Shown piece after piece: positions 20,974 to 32,391 of a stretch of 64,000 bases of DNA. The position numbers and the translations under genes were made by a program. How positions within the stretch are numbered: the first letter of the stretch is position 1; the number at the start of each line of letters is the position of its first letter. Below the pieces are notes generated by a model. That model was not told the DNA's origin. It saw nothing but the letters and a program-made list of their open reading frames with translations, and did not search any database. The stretch comes from Phytophthora colocasiae (taxonomy: Eukaryota > Oomycota > Peronosporomycetes > Peronosporales > Peronosporaceae). Where the stretch lies: assembly GCA_018806915.1 (NCBI GenBank), contig JAGKQI010000103.1:620001-684000 (forward strand), written 5' to 3'.

Positions 20974-22494
20974 CTAGTGCCGGAGACGGAGAGGCCGCTC
21001 GAAAATGCCCGCGAGCTGATTCTGTAGCACGCTGAGGATGTTCTTGGCCGCGTTGACGTCTCGGTCCACTGATTTCCCGCACCCGCCGTGCTTGCGCAGG
21101 CAGTGGAGTACCTTGTGGACGGGAACCTTGCGAATGACGCCGTCTCGACACATGCGCGTGACTCTCTGATTCTCGAGATTCTCCGGAGTCTGACAGTCGA
21201 AGTGCTTCTTGCTCGTCCGGAACTCATCTACGACCACGACCTCACAGTAGCGGGAGAGCTTGCGAGCAAACGCCTTCACTGGCCCGGCGACGCTGCGCTT
21301 GATCAAGCCCTCGCCCGCCATTCCGCTGTCGCCGAAGCCAACCACTGTCTTGGTTCCTCTCGGCCCCGCCAGCTCGAAGCAGGCTCGGTCCAACTGCGCG
21401 GTTCTGAGTGTGTAGCGACGAAACTTCAGTTTGCGAAAGAATACGTCCATGAAGAACGAAAGAAGTTCCTTTCCGTGCTCGAACCAGAACTCAATTGCCT
21501 TGGAGAAAGTCTCTATGGATGAGGTTTTCTTTGTTGGGGTACTCTTCAGCAGTCCACGGATTTCAGGCGACTTGTCAATGCGGTGCCGCGACTTGCGGTT
21601 CGACCTGGAGTACCCGCTAGCACGGTAGAAGTCGGACATGCGGAAGCGGACTGCCTTCCCCTCCTGGTTGACGGCAGTGATGAAATCCGTGCGACCAGGG
21701 TCAATCCCCCACACTTCATCGTACTCCTCCGCTCTTGTAACAGGGTTTCTAGCCCGTTACCGGCGTACACTATAGAGGAAGTAGTTGGGGAAAATTAACT
21801 CTGTCATATTGATTGACGAGACGGCCTCAGCACGTGAGGCCGTCCTCGCCAGTGATGTATAGATGGGATCTGATTGGCCATCGCGCAACGCGATGGCAAC
21901 TATGTGACGGAAGCCCGTCACAGCTCTCCCCTTTGGAGACTTCGCGAGCGGCACCCCCAGTACTTCGGACACGTTCTTGTCCTTCGCCTTCTCAGTCTTT
22001 CCGTCCTTGCCTTTCTTCTTCTTTCCTTTCCCACGCGTTGGTCGGTACATGTGGACTCCGACGCCGTAGCCGTCCGTCGTAATCTCGCGGTGGAAGCTGC
22101 GGACTCCAGTCTTCTCCATCTCGGCAACGCGAAAAAGTCGACGCCACCATTGGCCGGCCATCGCGATCCAAGGCGCATCTCTCTTCAAGCTTTCCTCCAG
22201 CGTCCACCTAGCACCGTCATGCGTGATCCTGAGATCCCGACTGATGTCCGGACTTCGCTTGAGCAGCGACCGAAGGCCCGTCGAGTCCACCTTGCAGTAG
22301 TTGGCCTCGAAGCCCTGTTTGGTCGGAAGGAGGCAGAACACCCGCTTCTCCACGAACTTCGGCTTCTCTTTGTTGTCAGTGTTGTACTTTTCGATGTCCG
22401 ACAGGAACGATGTCGTCTTCGTACGTTCGCTTGTCCGGCGGGAGGCGCAATTTCTCAGACATGGCGAATTGCGGAATGAAAAGAATGTCGACAA
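20974..22494 (-). pseudogene. Fanzor (eukaryotic TnpB-like RNA-guided nuclease), broken frame
   Basis: The N-terminal part at 22494-21757 contains the Fanzor block EKRVFCLLPTKQGFEANYCK and FHREITTDGYGVGVHMYRP (wedge-type region). The C-terminal part at 21714-20974 carries the RuvC nuclease: WGIDPGRTDFITAV (RuvC-I Asp), VVVDEFRTSKKHFDC (Glu site of the Fanzor-type arrangement) and SVDRDVNAAKNIL (RuvC-III Asp), with zinc-ligand cysteines in between and the usual RPLRLRH end. A start at 22462 (MSEKLRLPPDKRTYE) fits the family but is in another frame, so there is a shift near 22415. A second break lies at 21715-21790, where a tiny intron is possible but not convincing. All nuclease residues seem present, yet this copy probably makes no full protein. 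Confidence 0.82.
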
Positions 22495-22907
22495 CCCTGC
22501 AGAGAGGCGAATCTGGGGACGTAGTAGACTGCCACGTGCGCTAGTGTTCTGGCCTGTGATTTCAACATAGAGCCGTCCATTAAAAGTGGGTACTCTCGCT
22601 ACCTACAAGGACACCTGCGGTATAATAAATAGCTATATGTATGTACAATACTTTAGTATCATGTATATATAGTTGTTCAGACAGTTCTGATTCTACACAT
22701 GAAGTTCGGTAGTATTAGTAGTTCACTTCGGTACTATCCGAAGGATTCAATACAGGTCTTAACAGGAACAGGCCTCATCTTGGCCAAACGAGGTTTTTTG
22801 TTGAGGTCACGCGAATAGGTCATGGAGGTTAATCGCAGGTATTACATAGGTCTCACCAGCTCCATCCATTTGCCACTTTCAGTTTTGAAGAACCCAGCAC
22901 GCTTAGG
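22495..22907. promoter_or_regulatory. Divergent spacer between Fanzor and MULE transposase
   Basis: About 410 bp between two divergent reading frames, rich in A/T with TATA-like runs (ctatatgtatgtac, gtatatatag) near 22630-22670. It presumably contains both promoters. No specific operator is seen. Confidence 0.35.
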
Positions 22908-24752
22908 ATGGTCGCCCACTCCGCTACTCGAAGCCAGTACCGCGCTGTCAGGAACGGTGATGATGCAGGCCCCGACACACCTGGCCGTACTTCAAATGGA
23001 GGGGGCACCCAGCAAGCTGCCGAAGGAGAGGCTGCTCGAGCGACTCGAAGCTGGCACGATGGCGAGGGAGGAAATGCAGGTGAACGAGACGTTGACTCCG
23101 GAGATGGTGGTCGTATGCACGAGCAAGTGCCCCCTGCTTGTCGACATGAACAAGCCCAAAGAGCTGGCGGGCATCTAGGTGGCGACATGGACACCGTCCA
23201 GCAAGTCGAGGGGAGCGACAACGTCTCGTCGGACACTGATGAAGCGCCCTGGAACTCAGATGCTGACAACACGTTGAGTAGCACCGAAAGCTCTAAACGT
23301 TCCCGTTTAAGTACCCGTCAAGTGTACTCAGGCGAGGAAGACGCCCCTGCCCGCAAGAAACGCGACGGCGCAACCAAATTGTACATCAACGGCTACGAGT
23401 TAACTCGAGCAACCATCACGCAAGTCAAGATCTCCTATCGGTGCAGCTTCTACCGCAGCCAGGGCTGCAAGGCTAAGCTAGAGTTTATTGCTGCGAGAAT
23501 GGAGTACGACTTTGCAAACAGCATTCCACATACATGCGTTCCTCCTGTGATGCAAGCACTGACGGCTAACGAAGCGGCTGGCGTACAAGATGTCACAATT
23601 GCCATGAAACGTGAAGTTGACAGACTAGCAACTACATCGGTGGCAACGCCAGTACAAGTCTGGGATGAAGTTAGCGCTAAGTTCTACAGAGCAACTGAGC
23701 ACAACGTCGCAATCCGAGGCTTAGCCCGAGGACAAGTTATTCGACGAGTCCATCACGCCCGTGCACTGCACTACGGAACTGACGTCCATGGACGGGCTGA
23801 AGTGCCTCCGTTGGTAAATTGCAAGAACAGCAACTTGCTATTCTTGCAGTTTCATCACGTATGGGCTAACACCAAGAATACGTTGGACAGAGTCATCGGG
23901 TGGGCCAATCCAGCTCTTCTCAGCCTGCTTCGATACGAAAACATCACGCTATTCGTGGACGGCACTTTCCGCTGCGTACCAGACACCTTCACTCAATGCA
24001 TCGTCCTAATGGTCTTCGATCGAGGCACAAAACTCTACATTCCAATTTTCTTCGTGCTCTGCACGTCCAAGACGTACGACACGTACTGGAACGTGTTTCA
24101 GTTCGTGTCCAACGCATGTGGAGAGGACATCAAGCCCAAAGAGATTGTGTGCGACTTCGAAACCGCGCTGATTAATTCTTTGAGTGACAGATTTCCTTCT
24201 GCAGCCATCATAGGCTGCTTGTTCCATTTCAAGCAGGCCTGTAGGCGCAGCATGGCCAAGCATCGTATCCACGAGGATCAAATAAGGATCGCAATGAGAC
24301 GAGGCTTTCTGGACATGTTGACGGTGGTGGAGCGAGACATCATTGCATCAAAGGCCGTTCCGTGGGTACAGGACGCTATCGAGAAGCAGTGCGTCCAGGA
24401 GAGTATTCCTTACTCGGCAACAAAATGGGTATCCTTTTGGAAATACTTCGAACGGACGTGGTTGAAGCTTCTACCTCCAAAGTTTTGGAACGTACATGGC
24501 TACAGCAATACCGTGGTTGCCCGCACAAATAATCCGCTCGAGCGGTTTAATCGCGAGCTGAATGCAGCGTTCGGAACTCCGCATCCATCGCTGCCGCGGT
24601 TTATCCAGACGGTTGAGGACATATCCCGCCGCCGCGTTCAGCTGCGAGATGATATAAATCTGGGTAGGGCGATGCCTCCACGTCGTACCGAGCGATACGA
24701 ACTTCCAACCCCGTTCGCTTTAGACGACGAAGCTGGTAGCACAGTAGAGTAA
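22908..24752 (+). CDS. MULE (Mutator-like) transposase, intact 614 aa
   Basis: The single open frame has an acidic low-complexity N-terminus (about 150 residues), a WRKY-GCM1/FLYWCH-type zinc finger (YRCSFYRSQGCKAKL ... PHTC, residues about 175-210), and the MULE DDE core. The candidate triad is D at about 351 (LFVDGTFRCVP), D at about 415 (VCDFETAL) and E at about 545 (NNPLERFNREL). CLFHFKQACRRSM matches the conserved C/H region between D2 and E. The enzyme would cut and paste MULE DNA. The frame has no stops, so the copy may still be active. It is divergent from the Fanzor pseudogene. Later ATGs are possible starts because the N-terminus is low in complexity. Confidence 0.88.
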   Translation: MVAHSATRSQYRAVRNGDDAGPDTPGRTSNGGGTQQAAEGEAARATRSWHDGEGGNAGERDVDSGDGGRMHEQVPPACRHEQAQRAGGHLGGDMDTVQQVEGSDNVSSDTDEAPWNSDADNTLSSTESSKRSRLSTRQVYSGEEDAPARKKRDGATKLYINGYELTRATITQVKISYRCSFYRSQGCKAKLEFIAARMEYDFANSIPHTCVPPVMQALTANEAAGVQDVTIAMKREVDRLATTSVATPVQVWDEVSAKFYRATEHNVAIRGLARGQVIRRVHHARALHYGTDVHGRAEVPPLVNCKNSNLLFLQFHHVWANTKNTLDRVIGWANPALLSLLRYENITLFVDGTFRCVPDTFTQCIVLMVFDRGTKLYIPIFFVLCTSKTYDTYWNVFQFVSNACGEDIKPKEIVCDFETALINSLSDRFPSAAIIGCLFHFKQACRRSMAKHRIHEDQIRIAMRRGFLDMLTVVERDIIASKAVPWVQDAIEKQCVQESIPYSATKWVSFWKYFERTWLKLLPPKFWNVHGYSNTVVARTNNPLERFNRELNAAFGTPHPSLPRFIQTVEDISRRRVQLRDDINLGRAMPPRRTERYELPTPFALDDEAGSTVE

Positions 24753-24979
24753 GTAGACGATATAATGTATGCAGTCATCTTGTGTGACCTAGTGTTGGTC
24801 TCGTTCCCAATCAAACAGACAGGTCACGTGACCTACTCCTAAGACCTCTTCTCTGTATGACCTGCAATAAACCCTATCGTACTATCAAGCTTTGCACGCT
24901 TCAGTGAAGATGTGGAGCTCTCATAGCCTACTGTAGCTATGTGTGGCTTTAGAACAACACATGAGCCACTCAATGCTTA

Positions 24980-26239
24980 AATTACACGTAGTACGAATAC
25001 TGCACGCACCAAACCAACTCCTGAGTTGTAGATACTAAACTACCACCACCAACTTGTTAAACAAGTGCCATGAAGACGTCAGGATGTGAAGTTAGCACCG
25101 AAAGAATCCCTCTCCTCATGTGATGGCACATCATACACCCTTTGGCGCCCACATCACGACGAAGGAGGGCCACTCGACACACCGCAAAAAAAATTGGGGA
25201 AGTAGATCATTGCTGGCGTTGTATCTGCTCTGGATTGGTCATGCATCGCGCGACATAGTATACACATTCGAGTACACAGGACAAAAGTGAGAAGAACGGC
25301 ACAAGCTATCGGAATGCATGCATATCCTAGGAAGTTTCGTAGGAGCACTTGCGAACCCATCGACTGCAGCAGTGATCATATAGCGAGCCGGCCACACTGA
25401 GACCTGGAGAATTCTATCCATTGGTCATGAGTTCAAAGACTCGTCGACACGCTGCGAATCGCGAAATGGTTTTCAAGCTTACTTTTCATTCGCAGCAGCA
25501 TGTTGAAGTGTGACGATCTCGTCGAGCCAATCCGATGAGCGATGCAGCTGGTGACGCACTATAAAAAGAAGCCATCTTGCAGCCTGCCAACAACTGCAAC
25601 CTTTCGAGAATCGATCCTATATAATTAAAAAAAGGTTACTTGCATGCAGCTCATCTGAGCATTTCACAGTAACAAGACGCATAAGTCGAGCTGTTTGAAC
25701 AACAAAGGTATCGCGCTTCGCAGATAGCAGCTTCGCAAAGAGCATCCACAACGACGCTTCACAGCGCGTTCTAGCCAGAAACAAGAGCACACAGTCCAGC
25801 TGCTCTACGGCGTCGTGGGAGAGAACAGGCAGGCTTATAAATCAGCACCATCTTCTGCTGGCAGCTTCCCAGCTCCTTTGCAGCTCTGGCCATCTTCGCA
25901 TGGTAGCTCCATGTCCTTGGCTGGGCGCGCGGTTCCGGTGGAGCTGCTCGCGACGGTTCAATTCTTGAGAAGTCATTCGTACTTAATATGGCATACTGAG
26001 TGCAAGTCGCATCCCTCCTACACATACTGTGTGGTACACACACTCGTCCTACGGTTACAAAGCCCGGCCCGTCGTCGATTCCTTCTCGGGCAAAGCTCAT
26101 TCGCGCAATCGCCTCGCTGCTGGGAAGGAGATAGAGAGCTCCTCGCCTTCCTCAATTAGAACAGACCCCAGGCTGTATACACCACCGTATCAATAGACCG
26201 CAGTCAGGCAACACCCAAGCAGCAGCAATTTGTATCCGG
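24980..26239. other. Intergenic, no gene recognised
   Basis: 1.26 kb between the putative right edge of the Fanzor/MULE segment and the next gene. Reading frames are short with no domain. It may contain remaining transposon flank and the promoter of the gene at 26240. Confidence 0.45.
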
Positions 26240-27721
26240 ATGCAAGGTGACACATCCGTGGCAAGTGCAGGTGCAAGCGCAAGCGATACAGCAGAGCTGA
26301 CGACCGTCGCGTTGTCAGCCATTGAGGACACGCGCTCCGCCCTGGAGAAGCGCAGCAGCTCGCCACCGACGTTCCTCGAGGCCAGTGGCGTGAGCGACAC
26401 CACCATGAGCAGCAGCGACCGTTCCAGTTCCTGCTCGGACTCGAGCTCCGACGCCCTGGACGACGACTACGGCGCGCATGTTCTCTCGTCGTCCGACGAG
26501 GATGACGATCTGGATGTAGACGACGAGGCGGAGGAGCAAGACACGCAACAGGAAGTTCCGAGCCATTTTCTATTGAAGCCCATGCCGTCGAGGTTGCAAG
26601 TCTGCCCCGTAGATGACTTGGCTGTTGAAGATGAAAAGCGCAGGAGACGTTCACGTCGGAACTTGAAGAACAAATCCAACGGCAAGAACGCACCACTGAA
26701 CGGTGCAAGTCGCGATGCAGAGAGTCTTCCGTCGATGCCTAGTCCAATTATGGTGCGCACACGTCGAAGTGGCAGCTCTCCGACACTCTACACAGGAGAA
26801 ACACCGGTTAGTAACACATCGTCCGTCACCCGCCATCGCCCGAGTAGCGCTAGGGAGAGGAGACACACGTCTGTAATACCTCCTGCTGCAGTCGGCCCCT
26901 CCAACGACACTGTGCTCGAACCTGCCGTCCCATTGCTACGAAAAGATTCTGCGGCCATTCGAAGACAATATTGGAGCCAACTAGGCTTTAGTTTATCACG
27001 CAGCGACCTGGAGAAGAGTACAGGACACAAGAAGGAGCGTCGCGAAGGATTGAAAGTGCGGCTGAATGATGCTGACCTCAAGAGCGAGCCTGGTGCAAAG
27101 GGCTTCCTTCGGTTCATCGCGAGCTGGTATGCACCTATCACAGCTGTAAGTGGCGAGGATAAATCTTCCCGGAAAGACAAAATACGCTCGCCCAGTGCTA
27201 GACAACTGCGGTCGTCACTCTCACGGACTTCAGCATCGTCGTCCAATGCAAGTACCTCCACACCGAAAAAGGGGGTGCACTTCAACGAAGAAGCCGAGCT
27301 GTTTTACATCCCGTTGCACCGCGACTACTCAAAGCGACAACGCGACTGCATGTGGCCGACACGCACGGAGTTTGTAGCGATGGTTGAACGCAACCTGGAC
27401 GCAGTGTACGACGAGATGGAACGCGAGTACGAAGCTCAGCTGGAGAACGAGTACCTGGAGAATGAAGGAATGGCACGAGAGGAGGCCCGGCAGCGCACTG
27501 TCGAAGCTCAGCAACGAAAAGCTAATGAGTCGGCTGCTCAGACTCCGATAGCTACCGAGACGCGCCGTAGTGTCTCGCCACCACTGAGTCGAAGTTCGAG
27601 CACCATGTCGTCCGTTCCGACACTGACACTATCGCAGAAGCAGGTGCTGGTGTCACCCCGTGCCCGTTCGTCTCATGATCTGCGCTTCAAGTACCTCAAA
27701 CACCTCGGCATCGACAGTTAG
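26240..27721 (+). CDS. Hypothetical acidic/Ser-rich protein with PP1-docking-like motif
   Basis: 493 aa in one exon. Residues 1-110 are acidic and serine-rich (DEDDDLDVDDEAEEQD). The middle is S/R-rich. A conserved-looking block at about residues 345-400 reads KKGVHFNEEAELFYIPLHRD, followed by WPTRTEFVAMVERNLDAVYD and a charged helix. KGVHF fits the RVxF type of protein phosphatase 1 docking motif, and the following arrangement (E-rich, then aromatic, then a W and a helix) recalls PP1 regulatory subunits such as the PPP1R15 group. This is inference only. The C-terminus ends in S/T-rich sequence. Confidence 0.75.
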   Translation: MQGDTSVASAGASASDTAELTTVALSAIEDTRSALEKRSSSPPTFLEASGVSDTTMSSSDRSSSCSDSSSDALDDDYGAHVLSSSDEDDDLDVDDEAEEQDTQQEVPSHFLLKPMPSRLQVCPVDDLAVEDEKRRRRSRRNLKNKSNGKNAPLNGASRDAESLPSMPSPIMVRTRRSGSSPTLYTGETPVSNTSSVTRHRPSSARERRHTSVIPPAAVGPSNDTVLEPAVPLLRKDSAAIRRQYWSQLGFSLSRSDLEKSTGHKKERREGLKVRLNDADLKSEPGAKGFLRFIASWYAPITAVSGEDKSSRKDKIRSPSARQLRSSLSRTSASSSNASTSTPKKGVHFNEEAELFYIPLHRDYSKRQRDCMWPTRTEFVAMVERNLDAVYDEMEREYEAQLENEYLENEGMAREEARQRTVEAQQRKANESAAQTPIATETRRSVSPPLSRSSSTMSSVPTLTLSQKQVLVSPRARSSHDLRFKYLKHLGIDS

Positions 27722-27912
27722 GCACATGAAGGGAAGAGTTCAATACACGTCAGATAACTTATTACAGTATTTTACAAAGTCTTTACGGTTGGACAATAAA
27801 AAGTTGCAGCTCCACACGATTGGTAGAAAACGATTGGCCGTTTTCTCAATAGTTAGTGGCAGTCGTCACTTGGAAGACCTGCAGCTCCCAGGCCCGCTCT
27901 TCGCGCAGCTCC

Positions 27913-30641
27913 ATGGACGCCCCCGCCGCGCGTACCGGCGCCAGCTCTAGCTGTACGTGGAGATCTTTGTCTTGTCGTTATGTGGAGTACTAAATAGATC
28001 CTCTATGCCTAATGATAATATCTCAATTTTTCCTCTTTCTAACACTGTTCAAATTGTCAATTTCTTGCTATACAGCAGCTAAAACAGGGACCAAGAAGAC
28101 CCGCAACCGGAAGAAAAAGGGTCGCGGAGCGGCGGGTCCACCTCCAGTAGCTGCTCCATCAACAGTAACTGAAATATCGAGTCCAGAGGCTCTGGAAGAG
28201 ACCAGGTCCAACTTTTCTAAAAGCGCGGATGGCTCTAATTCGACAGCGAGACGCTCCTTCTCCCCACTCAGTGGCAGCAGCAGTCAAAGGTTCAGCAGTG
28301 ATGAAGAAGAGGACGAGGATTACGAAGAGGACGAGTATTCGTCCGAGAGCGAGGAGGAAGGGGAGAGTAGCTACAAACCTGGAGGCTACCACCGTGTACA
28401 AGTTGGCGAGGTGTACAATTCAAGGTTCGAGGTGCTACAGAAGCTTGGCTGGGGACATTTCTCAACTGTGTGGAAGTGCCTGGATCGACAGACGGGGGAA
28501 ATGGTGGCCATGAAGGTGCAGAAGAGCGCGCGTCACTACACTGAGGCTGCCAAGGACGAGATTGAACTGCTGGAGTGCACAGTCCATGCGGCACGGACAG
28601 AGTACGAATCGATAGAACAGCAGGAGGCGATCAAAGTGGTTCGACTCGTGGACTCATTCGAGCACAAAGGACCAAATGGGATGCACGTTTGCATGGTGTT
28701 CGAGATGATGGGGGACAACTTGCTGACCCTCATCAAGTACTACAACTACAGGGGAGTGCCCATGAAGCTTGTTCAGCGTCTGACGAGGGATATGATGGAG
28801 GGATTGGCCTTCCTTCACGACAAGTGCCAGATCATCCACACGGATCTGAAGCCGGAAAACGTGTTGCTGTCACATCACATTCCCCAGCTGCCGAAGATTC
28901 GCAAATCGCAATGGGAGGCATTCCGTGCGACGCGTCTTGCGCGACGTCAAAAGGGGACGACTCAAAATGGGGACAAAACTTCCAAAAGTGTAATCACTGT
29001 TGGTGCTGATGGCGCTGAGATGACGAAAGAAGAGAAGAAGCGACTCAAGAATAGACTCAAGAAGAAGCGGCAAAAGCAGAAAAAGCAAGGCGCGGCAGTT
29101 AATCAGGAGGCTTCTGTGGACGACTGCAATGCAGATGGAAAGTTGGACAGCACAGCTCACCCGACACTCACCACCAGCGACCCGGATCTCGATAAGCTAA
29201 GCAGCAGCTTGACGCAGCTCACGGTCTCTCCTGGAATGGACAACAACAAGCCGGTTGACGAGGTTTTCATGTCGAATTTTGCTGGGCACAAAGCTGAAGC
29301 TGATGCTGATGCACCGGTTGCAACGAGAGCTTGGTATCACCACGATGGTCAGCTTGGAGATGTAGAAGAAAAAGACTGGGTGCATCTACCTCCGGAATTT
29401 GCAGCTCGAGTTATGATACTGCTCCCCGAAGGTCGCGTGGCTGGTTCCAAGCGGAAGGAGCGTGAATTTACTTTGAGTGTCGCAACGAAGGAGTTGGATG
29501 GCAATTCAAGTGATCAAGACGATGAAAACGAAGCCGTGGAGACATCGTTTGTTTTGAGATATCTGGACCATGTTGATGATGACGTGATGAGATCGATTGA
29601 AGAACAGGTTCTGGAGCTGCGTGAGGGCAGCTCACCTCAAAAAGGTTCCACTGCATCTGCAGTAAAGTACCGATTGTGGAGACTGGAATTCGACGCTAGA
29701 TATACGCACGCTGTTCTAGGTGAGTTCATGCATCGTTACAATGTTATCTAGGCTGCTTGCTGAATTTGCTTTTTTTTACCGGTGCAGATTACATGGAGCA
29801 ACGTATTGAAGGTCTCCGCTTTTTGAACCTGACGACATCTTCTGGCCTCGCGCTTCCTGGCTTCTTTGTTCCGAAGCCACCGAGCAATGAAGGCATTAAA
29901 AGTGCTGCGAAGGCGAAGACGAAGGCACCCGAGAGCGATGACGGCATGTTGGACGTTGTGGTACAGGGAATCAACCTTCTCCCGCTTACTGGATCCGATA
30001 ACAAGCATATTCTGGAAGTGAATCCACTTCACCAACGCCTCAGCCGCTGGGCTAGACGCTTCAACAAACTTGCAAACAGCGAAAAATTTAACCTCATGAA
30101 GCTCGACTCCAAGATCTGTGACTTAGGCAACGCGTGCTGGACCACGAAGCACTTTACCAACGATATCCAGACCCGCCAGTACCGATGTCCTGAAGTTATC
30201 CTGGGAAAACGCTACGACACCTCAGCGGATATCTGGTCCATGGCGTGCTTTGTCTTCGAGCTGCTGACTGGTGATCTTCTTTTTGACCCGAAAAGCGGGC
30301 GTAATTTCAGCCGCGACGAAGATCATCTTGCTCAAATGATTGAGCTGCTTGGTCGTATGCCTAAGTCGTTCTCTGGATGTCCTCGTGGTTTGCGCGAGTT
30401 TTTCAACCGCAAGGGTGACTTAAAACGGATTCGTAACCTCAAGTTTTGGAGCCTACAGCAAGTCCTGATCGAGAAGTATCACTTCCCCCGTCACGATGCG
30501 GAGTGTCTTGCATCATTTCTGGGCCCAATGTTGCGTTACGACCCATCGAAGCGTGCTACCGCGTACGAGTGCTTAGCACACCCCTGGCTTGCTCACGTGG
30601 ATGATGAAGAGGAGAAGCTTCCTGACAGCAAGGAGGAGTAG
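27913..30641 (+). CDS. SRPK-type serine/arginine protein kinase
   Basis: Kinases of this class phosphorylate RS-domain splicing factors. Three exons: 27913-27952, 28076-29719 and 29788-30641, 845 aa. A basic tract (RNRKKKGRG) and an acidic stretch precede the kinase domain, which starts near residue 130. Visible motifs are the glycine loop LGWGHFSTVWKC, the lysine VAMKVQKS, the catalytic loop IIHTDLKPENVLL, the SRPK-typical DLG in place of DFG (KICDLGNACW), and TRQYRCPEVILG. A long spacer of about 300 residues splits the kinase lobes after the catalytic loop, as in SRPKs, and includes lysine-rich KKRLKNRLKKKRQKQKK. The tiny first exon is inferred from a good GTACGT donor and an in-frame ATG; the frame from 28012 would otherwise start inside intron-like sequence. 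Confidence 0.92.
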
Positions 30642-30886
30642 TTTTGTAGATAGATGAGACCGTCAGACGTGTTCACGGACATCAACATTCACTTGTCAAG
30701 GTGATGAGCTGTGCAGAATGAAAACATCCTGGGGGACAAGGTTAGCGCGTCATCTTCGTCTGGATTTGGTATTTTCAGCCTGAAAACTGATCTCTTGTGA
30801 TGCCAAAGCTGACAGGAATAGCAAGCTCCCTGTAGTCCCGGACGCTCCTGTGCTGATTGTATCACAGTTTAAATCTTCACCTGATC

Positions 30887-32200
30887 ATGTCTTGCGAAAG
30901 TCCTGTGGATCTCTCAGCTGAGGAGATCGGCGCGCTACGAGGTTTGTGTTGCATTGGAACTGCCTGCTACTTACTAATTTGGAGGACCTAAAGTATTTAT
31001 TCGATCCTAGACTGACAAGCTCTGCTTTACTGTTGTAGCCGTGTTCAATGTCTATGACGAGGATAACTCGGGTTGCATTAGCACAGAACATATTCCAGAG
31101 ATCCTGGATAAACTAGGTCGTGATGCTTCTGAAGGTAATCTTTCAAGCTGACACCTTTTTTCATGCTAATTCTGGGCTTCTGTGCAGAGCTTCTGAACGA
31201 ACTCGACGACTACGCCGGGGATAGCGGTACAATCAGCTTCGAGGACTTCGTGTCGCTCATTCAAAACCACGTTCTACGGCAGCAACAACAAGAACAAGAG
31301 CTGGCAGGCGGTGTTGCAGGTGGTGGTGACCGACTCCGACCCGGCCCCGACCCAAAGGTGATGGAGTTCATCACTATCCTCGAGGAGTATCGTCTCAAGT
31401 GCGAAGAGGACGGAAATTATCTAGAAGCACAGCGCGCGGACTCGCAGCTAACAGCACTTCGCCGACAGGAATTCAAACGACAGTCAAAGTCTCTGAAGGC
31501 TCGCCAGATTGCTGAGCGTCAGGACGTACAGATCGCGCACAATATGCAGTTTAACGACTTCAACCAGGCCTGGGACCAGTATATGGAGGAATACGACCGC
31601 ATGGCACAGGCTTATGTGAAGCAAATGACCGAGAAACACGCGTGTGACCTGACAGCTTTCCAGGACAAATTACAGCAAGAGATTCTCGAACGTCCACCAA
31701 AGTTTTCCAAGGAGCTCATTGAATGGCGTCGTCGACAACATCGTCTTGCCCAACAGAAAAGTTACGCGGAGGCGCAGAAGATCAAGCAGATTGCAGATGA
31801 AGTGGAAGCCGACGAACGCTCCAAGATGAATGGAGAGTTGCGCGGTGTGTTCGCTCGCAAGGAGGCGAAGCTCCGACAGCAACAGCAAGCAGAACTCGCC
31901 GCGCTTCTGAAGCGAATCGACTGTCGTCGTAAAGAACATCTGAAGCAACGCAATCTCGACTCGAAGCGCTTGCTACAGCGCAATCGCAATGTCCAGTCCG
32001 TTCTCGAATCTAAACAAGTCGCAGAGGCCACCAAGAAGATCCAAGACATCAAGATGAGTCTCATGCCCAAGGAACGTCCTGTTCCTCGAGGTCCATTCAA
32101 CGTTATCCCGCCACAAGCTCGTGTGATTCGCCCCAAGAAACCCACTACCTCTCGCCCAGCTGAACTCCCATCCACCTCGCCCATTGACAGCCAACGCTAA
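30887..32200 (+). CDS. EF-hand and coiled-coil protein
   Basis: Three exons: 30887-30941, 31039-31134 and 31188-32200, 387 aa. The N-terminus resembles calmodulin/centrin (VDLSAEEIGALRAVFNVYDEDNSGCIS), with a loop that lacks the usual final Glu, and a second degenerate hand near GDSGTISFEDFVSL. Residues about 100-345 are a long Q/R/E-rich coiled coil (KRQSKSLKARQIAERQ, RRKEHLKQRN). The tail is P-rich. The pattern suggests a cytoskeletal or basal-body-associated protein; calcium binding is doubtful. No family name can be assigned. Confidence 0.82.
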
Positions 32201-32391
32201 GGTAAAGCTAGCAGATATTGGTAACTCATTGGTGAAATCTCACCCCAACAGTGATGCCTTGTACGTATATGTATCCCGATCATGTTCACTTCCTCGAACA
32301 TGGTTAACCCTTACGAATGTATCTGATGGCCCGGTTTTGTTAATCCGTCCCGCACACAATCGAACGATACACCGAGGAGGTACATCACAAG

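Larger units (their letters stand above)
20763..24979. mobile_element. Candidate composite element: Fanzor plus MULE between 13-bp direct repeats
   Basis: The exact 13-mer cactcaatgctta occurs at 20763-20775 and 24967-24979, just outside the Fanzor 3' end and the MULE transposase 3' end. It could be a target-site duplication, though MULEs usually make 8-11 bp. I found no convincing terminal inverted repeats directly inside these copies, so the borders are tentative. Confidence 0.35.

Noticed and set aside
28012..28075. MIISQFFLFLTLFKLSISCY as a signal peptide of the kinase
   Set aside because: The stretch is T-rich and ends in CTATACAG, so it is the end of an intron. A tiny coding exon at 27913-27952 fits better and kinases of this class are not secreted.
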